A DNA stretch of 64,000 bases from Megaleporinus macrocephalus. Lineage: Eukaryota > Chordata > Actinopteri > Characiformes > Anostomidae. Positions 1-11,692 of this stretch are shown one piece after another (the stretch's first letter is position 1; each line of letters starts with the position of its first letter). Below the pieces are notes generated by a model that saw only the letters and a list, made by a program, of their open reading frames with translations, did not search any database and was not told the DNA's origin. A program made the position numbers and the translations under genes. The stretch is taken from positions 24,352 through 88,351 of the forward strand of contig JAJQXZ010000044.1 in the NCBI GenBank assembly GCA_021613375.1, in the 5' to 3' direction.

Positions 1-1494
1 GATGCACCACAACATTTCACCAATTGTTCCTTGCACTGACTGGTGCTTGTGTCAACATTGTCATGCTGTCACGATTAATCAATTAAACTTGATTACTCAG
101 TTTTAATATATTAAAAATTGCCTACTCACTGTATTGGCATTGATTGCTTGGCAGTGCTTGAGAAAAGTGCATAGTTTTCAGACTCTTGCTTGTCGTTGGC
201 TTGCTGATGGGCATACTGATTTAAGATACCAACCTTTATTTATTTAATTTCCAGTTAAGATAACCTTTAAATGGAAAAGGAAGAAGAAAGCCAAAGGAAA
301 ATAAGTAAAAAGATGAAATTGACCAGAGAAAATTGGACTTGGCTGGCGATGTCACAAGAACTGATTCCAAAATTTCTAAAACGCCTTCAATAGCAGGGAT
401 GTGATTCTTCTGGACCTGATGTAGGGGCAGCACTTACATCTAAAAGTGTTCTAGTCTGTTGTTGGATGCCAAAGAAAGGAAAGCCCCTACTGCCATGCAA
501 TAAAAACCATATGTAAATGTGGTCACAAGTGCTGCTGTAGTGACCACTGTTTCTCGATACGTTGAAAGAAAAGTCATGTATGGAAATATTGTGTTCGAGG
601 CAGACCATCACATGGTGTCAGAAGAACCGGTATGCAAAAACCTAGTCCCATTGAACGTTTCCAACTTGATGAAGACAGACATCTAGATTTATCCAAAAAA
701 TTCAAGGCGCGGGACTTAATTTCATATTGTCGTAACTTAGTTATTGGCGTCAGAATGAAGTGGGAGACCAGTTCAGAGTATAAACTTTTATTCTAGGACT
801 GCGGTACAGACGTTCTCTGTGAGCTCTCAAACCCTGGTCTCAATCGTGTCTTCAGCTGCATTGTCTTTTATAGGCCCGCCTTCCTGCTCCTTCAGGCTCA
901 TGTGGTACACCTAGCCATGTTGTTATATTTTAGGTGGGCAGAGGTACTTGAACAGAAGTTCTAACGATGACGCCGAAGGGTCTGGTAAGCCAGATATGTG
1001 ACTCCCTATATGGATCACAAATTCACAACTTTCCTGCGAACTCTTTTAACAGACGCCATAGTATATAAAATATATTTACAACAATATTATAAGCGTTACC
1101 TTTGTTATCGTTCTCCTGAAATACAGGCTACCATTATTTTTGTTCAGGGCAGCTGACACTGCTGTGTAGCCACTTATGTTGCATACGATGTTTGCAATGG
1201 CTAAATGTGAAAGGCTTCAGTTTAATTAGTGGCTTGTTACTTGTAGTAGGAGTAGTAGCTACTGTCCTTACTGTTCAGTTTGTACTCATTAAAGTATAAC
1301 ATCAGCGTCTTGAATAACTGTCTCCAGACTAATGATCTGTCACCATTTAAACAACGGCTTACACTCTTGAGTATTTAGAGGGGTGTGTATGTGTGTGTGA
1401 GGCCTCTGCTCTTTCCTTGCAGTCACTGAGCACCAACTAATAACTGAAACCCCATCATTTTTACTGTGTCAGACAGACGAACATATCAGCTGCT
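1..1494. other. Unique AT-rich sequence, no recognised gene
   Basis: No gene is recognised. Around 240-760 the plus strand has short coding-like stretches, including a cysteine-rich run (CKCGHKCCCSDHC, starting at 512) followed by a stop and then about 50 open codons to about 730. The frame is broken and no start or splice context is visible. It may be a decayed transposon gene, but I cannot name a family. The remainder (760-1494) shows no repeats or motifs that I can interpret. Confidence 0.4.
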
Positions 1495-2404
1495 TTGTAT
1501 TTTTATGTGCTATTGAAATTGGCTATGGCTATGGTATTGGTATCGATTACTATATTTGTGGCATGTGCCAAGACCTGGTAGACCACCAAAATGGTCCACA
1601 TCAGGTAAACAATACTGAAAGCTTTTATCTTAAAGGAGAAGAGAATCAAACTCCATATATACATTGTTTATTTATGTGCTATTCAAGTTGGGTATGGAGA
1701 ATCATGGAATTTCACTGGTACTGGTACTGATACCTACATTCCTGGCATGTGCCAAGACCTAGTAGACCACCAAAACGGTCCCCATCAGGTAAACAATACT
1801 GAAAGCTTTAATCTTCAAGGAGAAGAGAAAATCAAGCTCCATATATGCGTTGTTTTTTATGTGTTATTGAAGTTGGGTATCGAGAATCATGAAATTTTAC
1901 TGGTATTGGTATCGATTACTACATTTGTGGCATGGGCCAAGACCTGGTAGACCACCAAAACGGTCCTCATCAGGTTAACAATACTGAAAGCTTTCATCTT
2001 AAAGGAGAAGAGAAAATCAAGCTCCATATATGTGTTGTTTTTTATGTGTTATTGAAGTTGGGTATGGAGAATCATGGAATTTCACTGATACGGGTACTGA
2101 TACCTACATTTGTGGCATGTGCCAAGACCTGGTAGACCACCAAAACGGTCCTTATCAGGTAAACAACACTGAAAGCTTTCATCTTAAAGGAGAAGAGAAA
2201 ATCAAGCTCCATATATGCATTGTTTTTTTATGTGTTATTAAAGTTGGGTATGGAGAATCATGGAATTTCACTGGTACTGGTACTGATACCTACATTTGTG
2301 GCATGTGCCAAGACATGGTAGACCACCAAATCGGTCCCCATCAGATAAACAACACTGAAAGCTTTCATCTTGAAGGAGAAGATTAAATCAAGCTCCATAT
2401 ATGC
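1495..2404. repeat. Five-copy tandem repeat, about 185-bp unit
   Basis: The anchor GCATGTGCCA (GCATGGGCCA in copy 3) recurs at 1561, 1745, 1930, 2115 and 2301, giving periods of 184, 185, 185 and 186 bp. Each unit also carries a conserved AAACAATACTGAAAGCTTT-like block and AAGCTCCATATAT. Copies are highly similar, but the first is shortened at its left side. Units 1 and 3 share a TATCGATTAC variant, while units 2, 4 and 5 carry TACTGATACC, which hints at an alternating (dimeric) arrangement. The 62-codon open frames seen here follow from the repeat and change frame from copy to copy because the period is not a multiple of three, so I do not regard them as a gene. The unit length is typical of satellite monomers, but the array is short. 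Confidence 0.93.
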
Positions 2405-3865
2405 TTCAGATCCTGAAACATTCACAGTCTATCTGCAGTGAGGCAGCGCCTCAACACCAAGGGTTGAATGTTGAAGGTGTTCTCTTGACTTTTACTCCAG
2501 TATCATATATGCATTTTATCCTACATACTGGAAATGAGGTCTAATTAAACGTCTCCCAGTTTCATTTTTACCCAGTGAAGTGTTTTGGCTGCAGTGTTTG
2601 TTGTTGTTCAGTTAAGCCCATTTTGTTGTTTGCTATTTAAAAAACGTGATTAATTGTCACAATAATTGGTGGGATACTTGATTAGCAGTGTGATCAACAC
2701 TGACAGCCCTAGTATTGTTTAAATAATGAATTGCGTGTGTGTTGGAACCGCGCTAGCCCACTGTTTCAGTTGGAAAAGCACCGAAGGACAAGAAGTGTTG
2801 CGTAAGCTGCAGTATGAATCTGAACAGACTGCATCAAGCCCTCGGTCACCTGCCCAGTCTCTCTGTCTGTGTTCGACATATGGATGCTAAGCTGTGTTTA
2901 CAAGATTCTACATAGAGAGAGAAGCAGAACGAAAGGGAAGGCAAGTAGGTGTGAATCAGAGAGTCACGGAGAGAGAGAGAGAGTGTCAAAAACATACAGA
3001 GTGAGTCTGTAAGTGGTTATTAAAGTCCACGTAATTCTAACATGTTTGTGCAATATAGACGCTGGCATTCATCACTGGAGTTGACTTTCCTTCATCGTTG
3101 TTTCCGTTTACTCGAGACTGAATCGTGTTTGGTACAGAGTGGTGTACTTACTGTACTGCACCGCTCTGGTGGGATTGTGTAGGGGTGGATAACAACAGTT
3201 CAAAAGAGGCGTTAAGTGTGTGGGGGGTGCCAAACTTTCATCATGACGGCACTCATTGATTGGTGTTCTTTTTTTTTTTCAGTGTTGTTTGTTTGATTTT
3301 TCCTTCTTTCTGGAAGCCCCCGGAGTGGTGCCCTCGACCTCCTATATCCCCTACAACTCATCTATTTTACATACCCTGCCCACCTCCTGTTTGCTGGTGG
3401 GGGGGAGGGGGAATAAATTCCTGCCTTTCTTGTGGTTCTCTTTTTTTTTTTTCCTCTCTCTCTTCTTCCTAGCCTCGAGGTGTTTTCTCCTTCCCGTTTC
3501 TTTTGTTTCCAAGTTTCGATCTTCGCTGCCCTTTTGTTTTGTAGCGGGGCCAAAGGTGCCATGAGCGCGGCTTACAGTAGGCCGGGCCCGCCTCTCACTG
3601 ACATCACACCCCTCTCGTACCGTCTCTCTGCGGATGCTGAAGTGCAGCTTTGTTGGTTTAACCCACACCTACTCTGCGGGTCACGCTAATTCTTAAGCTT
3701 TTGAAGGCGCATTTAGGAGTCGGAGAACTGGAAGAGGACAAAAGGGAAGCAGAGCTGCAGTAATTTTCTGGCGCTAGATGTGTAGCTGGTTCGGAGGCAG
3801 TAGCGACGACGGGTCGGAGAGCTTTACGTGCAGAGCCATGTTTGGATCAGGAAGGCAATGATATG
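2405..3865. other. No recognised gene; short GA and T tracts
   Basis: This is mostly unique sequence. It contains a short GA tract (about 2968-2984) and T-rich and pyrimidine-rich runs between 3268 and 3480. Frames of 65-105 codons overlap on both strands at 3256-3690. They are driven by the pyrimidine bias and resemble no family that I know. Confidence 0.4.
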
Positions 3866-4160
3866 GAATTTCTGGGTGAATAATGAAGCACGCTGTCATG
3901 GCTAATTTAATACCAATAACTGATCATTTTCATAATTTCTTGCCTTACAAGTTCACGCTGCAATTGATGTACAAACAAAAAGATGGATCCCCGATTCATT
4001 TTTCATTCCATGACATGACAATTAGTTGGGCATAATTGGTGCAGCAAGTTATTGCTTGTAATTATCATCTGTAATTAGCATATCAGACCAATAATGATAA
4101 CATTTTTCCATTTATTAGTGAATGATATATCAAGGGGGCTATCTCAAGCCTGGACGCACG
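3866..4160. promoter_or_regulatory. Candidate conserved non-coding element
   Basis: This is an island of unique sequence rich in homeodomain-type TAATTA/TAATTG cores (for example near 3903, 4020, 4057 and 4073), with balanced composition and no transposon ends. This texture is typical of vertebrate developmental enhancers in gene deserts. No alignment is available, so conservation is inferred only. Confidence 0.3.
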
Positions 4161-4559
4161 CTCTGTGTCCTTCATGTTGCTCTTTAGCGGACGCGCCGCA
4201 ATCGCAGTGATTTAATGGCATGCAAGCAGAGGAAGGCCACCTCCAAAGACAAGTCATCTATCTGATGCTAGAGCAGCGCACGCTCAACCTGCTCTGGTTC
4301 TGCATGCGTGAGCCAATACACTACGTACTGTGCACGGTCCGGGGGCTAGCTGCTGCTCATGAGCTCAACAAAAGCTAACGTGAAGGCCGTGCTTCGGTTT
4401 GGCCTGGAGCGAAAAATCACACCAGATTTCTCCCGCAGTGGTTCATCTCTGCATTCGGACGTTTGAGGTGGGAGTTCAGTTTTGAACTCAGCCAGCAACG
4501 CAAGCCGTTCGCCAGACAGGCGTCACATGGTTCGCTCTGATCCCGCTTTGGCCTAAACG
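4161..4559. other. Unique, GC-richer sequence between two AT-rich islands
   Basis: Composition is higher in GC and CpG than the flanks. I see no open frame, repeat or transposon end. It may be part of the same regulatory block as its neighbours. Confidence 0.3.
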
Positions 4560-4900
4560 GTGTTGCTAATTGCCGTGGCATTTTATTAGCGAAACGTGAG
4601 CCTAGGCATCAATAATGCAGGCGTGGTTGTTTAACGGTGTCATTTGTTTGTGTAAATATCTCAATGAGTGGGCAGGCAAATATGAATTTTGAATAAAGCA
4701 TAATTAATGGCGGCACATTGATTGTGCATTCAGGGTTCAAATAATTAATGGGGTGCTTTGAAATATTTATGCAGCCTAGAGTAAGCACTTCATTGAAAGC
4801 AGTCAGGCAGAAATGTAAACTGCAGTCCAGCTATTAAATATTAAAAGGAACCATTAATCTGAGAGCTTGTTTTGTAGCGATAAAGGAACAGGAGATTGAT
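4560..4900. promoter_or_regulatory. Candidate conserved non-coding element
   Basis: It is rich in ATTAAT, TTTATTAG and AATAATTAATGG motifs, AT-hook or homeodomain-like in character (4585-4860). There are no repeats and no coding potential. It resembles deeply conserved vertebrate non-coding elements in texture. The assignment is inference. Confidence 0.32.
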
Positions 4901-5423
4901 ACTGAGCGCAGTCAAAGTCGTTATGTTCGTGGCCGCTGATGTACACGCACCGAGGACTCCGATTAGAATAGTAAAGGTCACAGGAGCCCCTTTTCCTGGG
5001 CAGAGCAAATCAGGGCTTTCTGGACCTTGATCATGTTATTCACTTTCTGACTAGAATAGCTGCGTTGCATCCTGTTTTCTCAGCTGTGCTTTCAATGACT
5101 GTTGCATGTTATTGTCCCACTAACAGTGCTTTGACACGCTTGCCCTTGGCATGTTGAATTAGTGTGTGTGTGGCATTGCTGTAAACAGTCCAGCCTAGGG
5201 TTTTAGGTGGACGTGGAGTTACATAACACATATTTTTTTTTGACAACATCATTCAGGACTGTCATTAATCATGTCTTATTAAGTGCCCACCAGTTTGTTT
5301 CTGGTAAATCATGAGGCATTAAGCACCAATGCTGTATCAGTATTGGCACCAATACTATTACTTCACTGGAGTTTTAGTATTGTGATGTGGACGCCAAGAC
5401 CGGTAGAGCCAGTTAGCAAACCT
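4901..5423. other. No recognised feature
   Basis: This is unique sequence with no coding frame and no recognisable transposon end. Confidence 0.4.
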
Positions 5424-5640
5424 TAACATTAGATAGATAGATAGATAGATAGGTACTTTATTGATCCCGAAGGAAATTTAGCAGCCAGTAGCAGTTACAA
5501 ACACAGTACAAAAACAATAAAGTATATAAAGAATAAAGAATTCCAATAGTAAAAAGAATTAGTTGGTGGTGCAGGATGTCAAGCAGTAGTAAAAATCTGT
5601 AATGGCAGTCTTTTATGGGATAAACACACTAATGTGCTCC
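5424..5640 (-). mobile_element. LINE 3' tail fragment ending in (GATA)n
   Basis: The short tract (GATA)n at 5431-5452 is followed by TACTTTATTGATCCCGAAGG. Read on the minus strand this is the common fish LINE tail: unique 3' UTR, a CAATAAAG signal, then a (TATC)n tail. The sequence up to about 5640 would be the 5'-truncated 3' UTR. I recall this tail with fish LINEs of the Rex1/L2 type, but the clade is uncertain. Confidence 0.6.
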
Positions 5641-6499
5641 CAAATACCTGAATGCCTGAACTGCTTCTTTCAGTACTTAGTATGTCAGTAAGGAGATAAT
5701 AATGACAGCCTTTAGCTTTGAATTAGCATTAGCTGGGCTTGTGTGTCCACTAGCTCTGCCTGTGGTGAGTGTGTGTCAGTCAGCTGTTTCACACGACTTG
5801 AGGGTTTTGCAGCCTGTTTCTTCAACCAGTCTGTGAAAGTCGCTGATACTGACCATGAACAACATTTAATATTTACTCCAGCAGAGTCTAAGGTGCTGAG
5901 ACATAAGCGTGAGGTTACGAGATGCACTTGTGAGACAAATGACTTGTGAAATTTGGGTATAAAACAACATTCAGCTCGGTTTGTGCTAAACCAAAGAAGC
6001 TGCTGGGTGCTGACATGTACAACCCTCAGGTTTATCTACACATTGTTCAGTTCTGTTTAAACTGTTTTACACACTGAAGCTATTTTACATTTACTTACAT
6101 TGTTGAACATGAATCTTATTGCTAATTATATGATAATAAATAAATATAACTGGCATCTGTTATACATAATCCAGCAAGGAAATGCCATTTAATCAAACCG
6201 ATTTCACCTAAAACAATATTTTTAATTTGTGTAAACATCAGGACATTCAGGTTTGTTAGGATTTGACCTATATTTATGGGTCTGGTATACGGTGTCAATA
6301 AGGAGAAAGTGGTATTGATCCAACTCTAATATTTACCCTGTTGTTCATTAATAAATATGATGCTTCAGTTATTAAAGAAGTGGTGGGTAGTATGGAAAAG
6401 ATGTAAACATATCACAATACTTACAGACCTTTTTACAGTATATGGTATGTATAATAATGTTTTAACTTATAAACATCTGAAACATTAATAACTAATGAT
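5641..6499. other. No recognised gene
   Basis: The sequence is AT-rich and unique. A pair of complementary 70-codon open frames at 5712-5949 matches nothing I know. No repeat boundaries are evident. Confidence 0.35.
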
Positions 6500-6868
6500 T
6501 AGGGCTGTGTATTGGCAGGAACGTGGCAGTACAATGCGAATCGTGATACAGCAGTCACAGTTCAATATATCGCGATATACTGCGATACTACGAGCAAACT
6601 GATATATTGCGATTTTTCAAATCCTACTATTAAAACAGGCTTCCAAAGCTTACAGTAGCATTGCGCCCTTGTGCTACTTGTTAATGTTGGAGTATAGCTG
6701 GAAATGGATTACAACACTGCCATCTACTGGTCAGAGGTTTAAACACAACACACAATGCTTCACTGTATGCCAAAATCTGTGTATCAATACTGTGTTTTTG
6801 AGAATCCTTACAGTATCACTAAACATAATATCCCGATATACGATATATTGACATTTTCTCAGACCCTA
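6500..6868 (+). mobile_element. Non-autonomous DNA element, family A (copy A1)
   Basis: It starts TAGGGCTGTGTATTGGCAGG and ends near TTTTCTCAGACCCTA. Sequence related to it occurs at 16297-16676 (inverted), 47826-49790 (interrupted) and 57365-57685. The ends are rich in cGATAc/ATATCG words, as in many fish hAT-like miniature elements. Flanks ACTAATGAT and ACTAATCTAT suggest a decayed target duplication. The middle carries a CTGCCATCTACTGG block (6717-6730), which on the minus strand is CCAGTAGATGGCAG, a full match to the degenerate CTCF core CCASYAGRKGGCRS. It has no transposase frame. Confidence 0.75.
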
Positions 6869-8689
6869 CTACTAATCTATTAATCATATCCTTGATGTGG
6901 TGTAGTTTTTGTAATCACAATATCAGGAATGACCTTGATAACATAAGCATAGGCCAAACTATTCTAACTATTATATTATAAATATATGAACTATCACACA
7001 GTTACTCTGCTACAACCAGCCAGCCAAGTGGGTTGACACATAGTGTCGCTAATTGAATGCCACTAAATATATTCCTTCCCCTTTAACGTCATTTTTTTCC
7101 TCACAGTCACCAGCAAGTGTCAGAAAGGATCTTTGAGATGTTGTGACTAAATCAAACCATGAAATGAACACTTTTAATATATGTGTTGCGCTTAGTGTTA
7201 TCACAAAGTCAGTCAAAGTCGGATTAACAAACTGTATCAGAAATAGGTTCCTTTCATCTTGGCCAAGTAAAACAGTACACATGTCAGGAAATGCGATATC
7301 CACAGATGCAACTAAGTCATATTCTTATCATAACCTTATTTCTTTATTTAGTTTTTCCAAATTATATATGACGTCTGACTTGAAAAACGAAAGGCGCTAC
7401 TTCCTTTGTTGACCGTGGTCTTGCTTGTTTAACAGATACACTTGTCTGTGGCTTTGAATACACTGGATGTCTTCTCTTGTGAAATATGAACAACCCAGCC
7501 GCTCTGACATCCACTATATTAATGTCAATCGTTGATGGCTGGGGTCACGTTCAGGAGATGGCATATTGCACAAGCTTAGCACCGCACTAACAATACTGGC
7601 AACAAACTCCCAGAAAGGCCAGATACCCAACTAAAGCACACTGAAATGTAAAGCACACAGTGAACTGAACAAAGCACAGCTGCAAGAAATGATTATTCAC
7701 AGGTGAGCACACTAATGACTAGGCGGGACTGGAGAGGCTGGAGAGGGCAGAGCCAGGACGGGGAAACTGTGAAAATTAATTTGTTATCTGTTCCCAACAC
7801 TTTGTCTTCGGTCTTGTTACATTCGTGCAGTTTCAACACACTTTCAGAGACTCGGCGCATGTTTTTTGTAGATTCTAAGATTCTTATGTCGCATTCCTGC
7901 ATCTACGTGGGCTCAGAAAGAAAGAAAATTGATGAGTCACCAAACCGTGACTATCAGTAGTTGGTGTTCGAGTGATGATAAGCAACTGAAAAATGTGTAT
8001 TTATGCATAAGCAGTGGTAGAAAGTGCAAGAAATGAATAGTTTGCTAATTAACAGAGCCTGTCTATTTAATTAAATTCCAGATTTACTTATGTAGCACTT
8101 TTTTACACCAGGTGTTGTCACAAAGCAGTTGTTTTAAACTAATTAGTTCATTAAGGATCATTGCAGATTTCACCACTTGCAGTCAGGCAAGAACTCAAGA
8201 CATTCACACTGACGTTCACGCACACTTATGAGTGTATGAGTAACGAACACCAAACATATGTAAAGGAGTCAGTGGAGTGGTGTCAAGTATACATTCGAGT
8301 TCAAATATACCATATTCTCAGTACATTGTTGACATTGCTGTACTCAATCAGACACATTTCTGCCTCAGTCTCAAATGATATGGTATTTCTTCCACAGTAT
8401 GTAATTCTCATAGGAACTGTGTCCAGGTTTCAGATGTTGGAGCAGACATTGTTGGCCAGTTAACGGATAGACCCTAAAATGCTGCAGCAGATTAAATTTG
8501 AAGAAGATAAATCTGGCCACTATCATCAAATCTCTAGGTAACAACTCCTAACAATGACACTAAGGGTTCTTTAGGGCCAGACAAAGCAGTTTTACAGAAG
8601 ATCCAGGTCCAGGCCCCAAATGAGCCAAGAGCGACAGTGACCAAGACTCCCTAAGGCCAAGAGGACATCTCTAAAGGAAGCAAGACTTC
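6869..8689. other. No recognised gene
   Basis: Open frames of 60-100 codons occur (7049-7412, 7693-7960 and 8161-8463), but opposite-strand frames overlap them and none resembles a known protein. There are no splice-flanked or promoter-like structures and no repeat ends that I can identify. Confidence 0.35.
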
Positions 8690-8697
8690 CAAGACTT

Positions 8698-9817
8698 TAG
8701 GGCTGCAGCTATCGATTATTTTAGTAATCGAATATTATTTTGATTATTCCATTGATTAATCGAGTAACCGGATAAAATATGTATTTTTTTAATTAAAGAG
8801 CAATAGTAAATATATAAGATAAAAAAATACAAGGTTCTTAACATTTTATTGATTAAATTACATATAGTACTATAGTATACATCATACTATAAGTTCACAA
8901 GACTGGCTACTGTACACTATGTACTGTACACTGCAAACAAACTGAACTGAATATTCTCGCTGTATTAGATTTTAGGCTTCAAATTGCTACAAACACCACC
9001 TGATATTTAATTTGCTGGGTATTTTATGCATCACTGTGAGGGATGAGGGTGTGTGAGGGGTGTATGTTGTTGTGAGTGTGTGTTTGTAACTATGATCAAA
9101 ACGATAATGTGAACGAAGCTCATTTACGGACATAACTCACCATCACACTTTCTTAACTAGCCATTACATATAACCACAACATACACGCTTTAATACACGC
9201 CTTCATCTCAACTCACCATCACACTGATTTCGGCTAAATGTTATGGTTACTGTGTGTCGCTCCGCTCTGTGGACTGGACGTGCTGAAACATTGAAACACT
9301 GATGTGGTGCTCGGCTAGGGGTTACCGTAAAACTCAGACTCACTATCAGTTTACTGGGAAAGCTCAGTTGCTTGCTTTCTGAAGTTAGCTTCTTATTTGA
9401 ATTCCCCGTTCCACCTTAAATGGTATATAAGTTATATTCTGGCGCCTATAACTGCTGCATCATTTAAGGTGGAACGGTGGGATTTACATAAGAAGCTAAC
9501 TTCAGCCTCGTCTATCTTCAGGTTTACACTCAGTAACGGCTCCCTCGGTTAGTTCGGTTTTATAGTAGACTTTGAACACTGTGTATGGTTTTCTTTTCTG
9601 TTTGCCTCTCCTCATTCTCTCTCTCTCTTTCTCTATTTTGCTATCTGCGCCATCAAATCACGTCTTCTTCGTGTCACCTGGCAACACTGTAAGCATGCGC
9701 TGTGCAACAGTAAAAGTCATCCGTGTGAAACAGTGCGCTGTATATCATTGTATGGACTAAACGAATCTTCGAGGCAATTGAGTTCCTCAAGTTCCTCGAG
9801 GAATCGTTTCAGCCATA
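8698..9817 (+). mobile_element. hAT-like non-autonomous element with perfect 8-bp target duplication
   Basis: The left end is TAGGGCTGCAGCTATCGATT. The right end is CGTTTCAGCCATA, which in reverse complement begins TATGGCTGAAACG. CAAGACTT flanks it exactly on both sides (8690-8697 and 9818-9825), an 8-bp target duplication as expected for hAT superfamily insertions. The termini carry the ATCGATTA and CCTCGAGGAA words found in abundant fish hAT-type miniature elements. The 1.1-kb interior has no transposase frame, and it holds a 123-bp palindrome at 9381-9503. Confidence 0.88.
9381..9503. repeat. Long inverted repeat, possibly a nested foldback element
   Basis: The left arm (9381-9422) begins GAAGTTAGCTTCTTA and contains GTTCCACCTTAAATGG. 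The right arm (9461-9503) is its near-perfect reverse complement, with a 38-bp loop. The same arm sequence recurs near 38,985-39,245, so it is a mobile repeat family and not a local accident. Confidence 0.85.
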
Positions 9818-9825
9818 CAAGACTT

Positions 9826-10339
9826 GTCAACACAGAATAGCAAAACAATGAAGTACTAAAACCATTTACTCACATTGAAGTATCTTTGATATTTAGGATA
9901 TTTTGCAGAGCACGTCGTTTGCCAGCTGTTGTATCAGAGAAGGTACTGCGTGGTAAACCCCACTCGTATTTATGACTTTGTCAGCTCTTTTGGGACTTCT
10001 TTGTGGTACACTTGAAAATGTGTGAGTTTATCCGGGTGATCTAAATGCACCATTAAAGTCGGGCTTTGCTGATGTATGCGAAAGCTACCGCACCTCTTGG
10101 ATAAACTGTTTCCACCTTTGCACCATCGATTAAAGCATTCTTCTCCTCCCAGCAGGAGATACACAGATGTTGATACATGTGTACCGTTATATAGGAGACG
10201 TAGATAGAGGTGTAGATATCGGAGAAGAAATCAGCGAATCAGAAATTAGGGCTCTGCTGGCTGGTGATTAAGTTCCTTCGCAAGCATAGCCGGAGCTCAA
10301 ACACTGCTGCAAGATCTAAATGAAATAAATATGTCATCC
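9826..10339. other. No recognised feature
   Basis: This is unique sequence. A 64-codon minus-strand frame (9970-10164) resembles nothing known. Confidence 0.35.
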
Positions 10340-10780
10340 GGCTCTTTTGGTGCCAGCTTATTTTGACTCGCCGTACAGCTCGGCTCCTCCAGCTGCAATT
10401 GCCTGGAATATGTTCCGAGACTTATTGCCTGAGCTCCATCTTTGCCCTTCATGTGACCTCATGAATAAATATCGGTTAACTAATTTAAAAAAAAGATTTT
10501 GAAAAACTTGGTGAGATGACTGGCAGTCATTTGACAGTGTTTATTACATCAAACCTAATTACAGGGGACTTTTTAAAAGAAGTTCTAGGTGGAAATGGAA
10601 GGTTTAAACCGAGTGATATGCAATCACCTGCACCCATGTGTGGTTCCAGATTATCAATATCATTATGCACAGCTTATTTCTAGGCGGCAGGATCCGTCTG
10701 TAAGTCCCGATGCTTCATATAAGGAAATCATTAAATTAATGTGCAGACCTTGACGAACACTGGCCCAAAACTAATTGCAT
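10340..10780. promoter_or_regulatory. Candidate conserved non-coding element
   Basis: This is repeat-free sequence with many TAATTA/ATTAAT-type cores and balanced composition (for example ATGAATAAATAT and ACCTAATTACAGG between 10,458 and 10,564). It has no coding frame. Its enhancer-like character is inferred from texture only. Confidence 0.3.
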
Positions 10781-11690
10781 CGACTATGTGCTTAACACTA
10801 TGCTAATCTCAGATAATTTAACAGGGCCTGCTCTGCATAAGAAAACAGGTAGTCTGCCTGCCTGCCTGCTTGTCTGTCTCTCTCGTCGAAGCTGTAGAGA
10901 GGAGGGCTCTGTGGCGCTGGCTCTGCGTTCACGTGGGATTCGGAGAAATAAAAGTTTGTGAACTCTTGGGGACTGTCTGCAGTCGTACACGAATGGTTTC
11001 TATAACAATATTGAGCTTTTTGCACTTATCTGATGCAGAGAGAAAATGAAAATCCCAGCATTCATTTTGCTTTTATGTGTTTTGGTGAAAGGCCAACATC
11101 CGAAACATAATTAACACTTACTTGAAATGTTCTTGGAAGACAAATAAACTTAGTCTGAACGTGTTCAATTGTTTTGGGCGCTGAGCAGACTTCTGCGGAG
11201 GAATAATGTGTTTTGTTGTGCATCAGCGGGAACGCTTTCTGTTCATGTCAGTGTATCTGGTATCGTAAATATTTCTGGGTTGTTTTATCCCGTGTATCAT
11301 CTTGCAGTCCCTGTATCCAAACAAATGAATATTAAAATGAATAACGTCTGTACTTGAGCTTCGCAGTACATTGTGTGTTACAATACAAGCATCACAATTC
11401 CGGTGAGCCTTAAAGAAGCACTGGAGCGTTTGGGCAGAGGGGTATAAACACTATAAGCGCTATAAACACAACCCCAAAATGTTAATTGCTGAGTGCTTAC
11501 TACAGTTTCGAAACGCACCATGTCTGTGAAAGTGAAACTAATTCATGTACACAGCTATCAAGAATCATACAGGCCTTAGGCCACGTTTGCCAAATGCTGC
11601 ATTGCCCCATCTATTCCACTCACTCATACATGCACCATATAAAGGTAGGCAGAATGTATGAATATCATTACAGACATGCTTATATAAATA
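10781..11690. other. No recognised gene
   Basis: A (CTGC/CTGT) pyrimidine cluster lies near 10,850-10,885. Frames on both strands (10,784-11,025) overlap and look random. Confidence 0.35.
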
Positions 11691-11692
11691 TA

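Noticed and set aside
1747..2386. Three overlapping similar open frames suggesting a repeat protein
   Set aside because: The 185-bp period shifts frame from unit to unit, so no continuous repeat protein is possible.
4730..4750. GGTTCAAAT word resembling a tRNA B box
   Set aside because: No A box or cloverleaf is found upstream; it lies in AT-rich candidate regulatory DNA.
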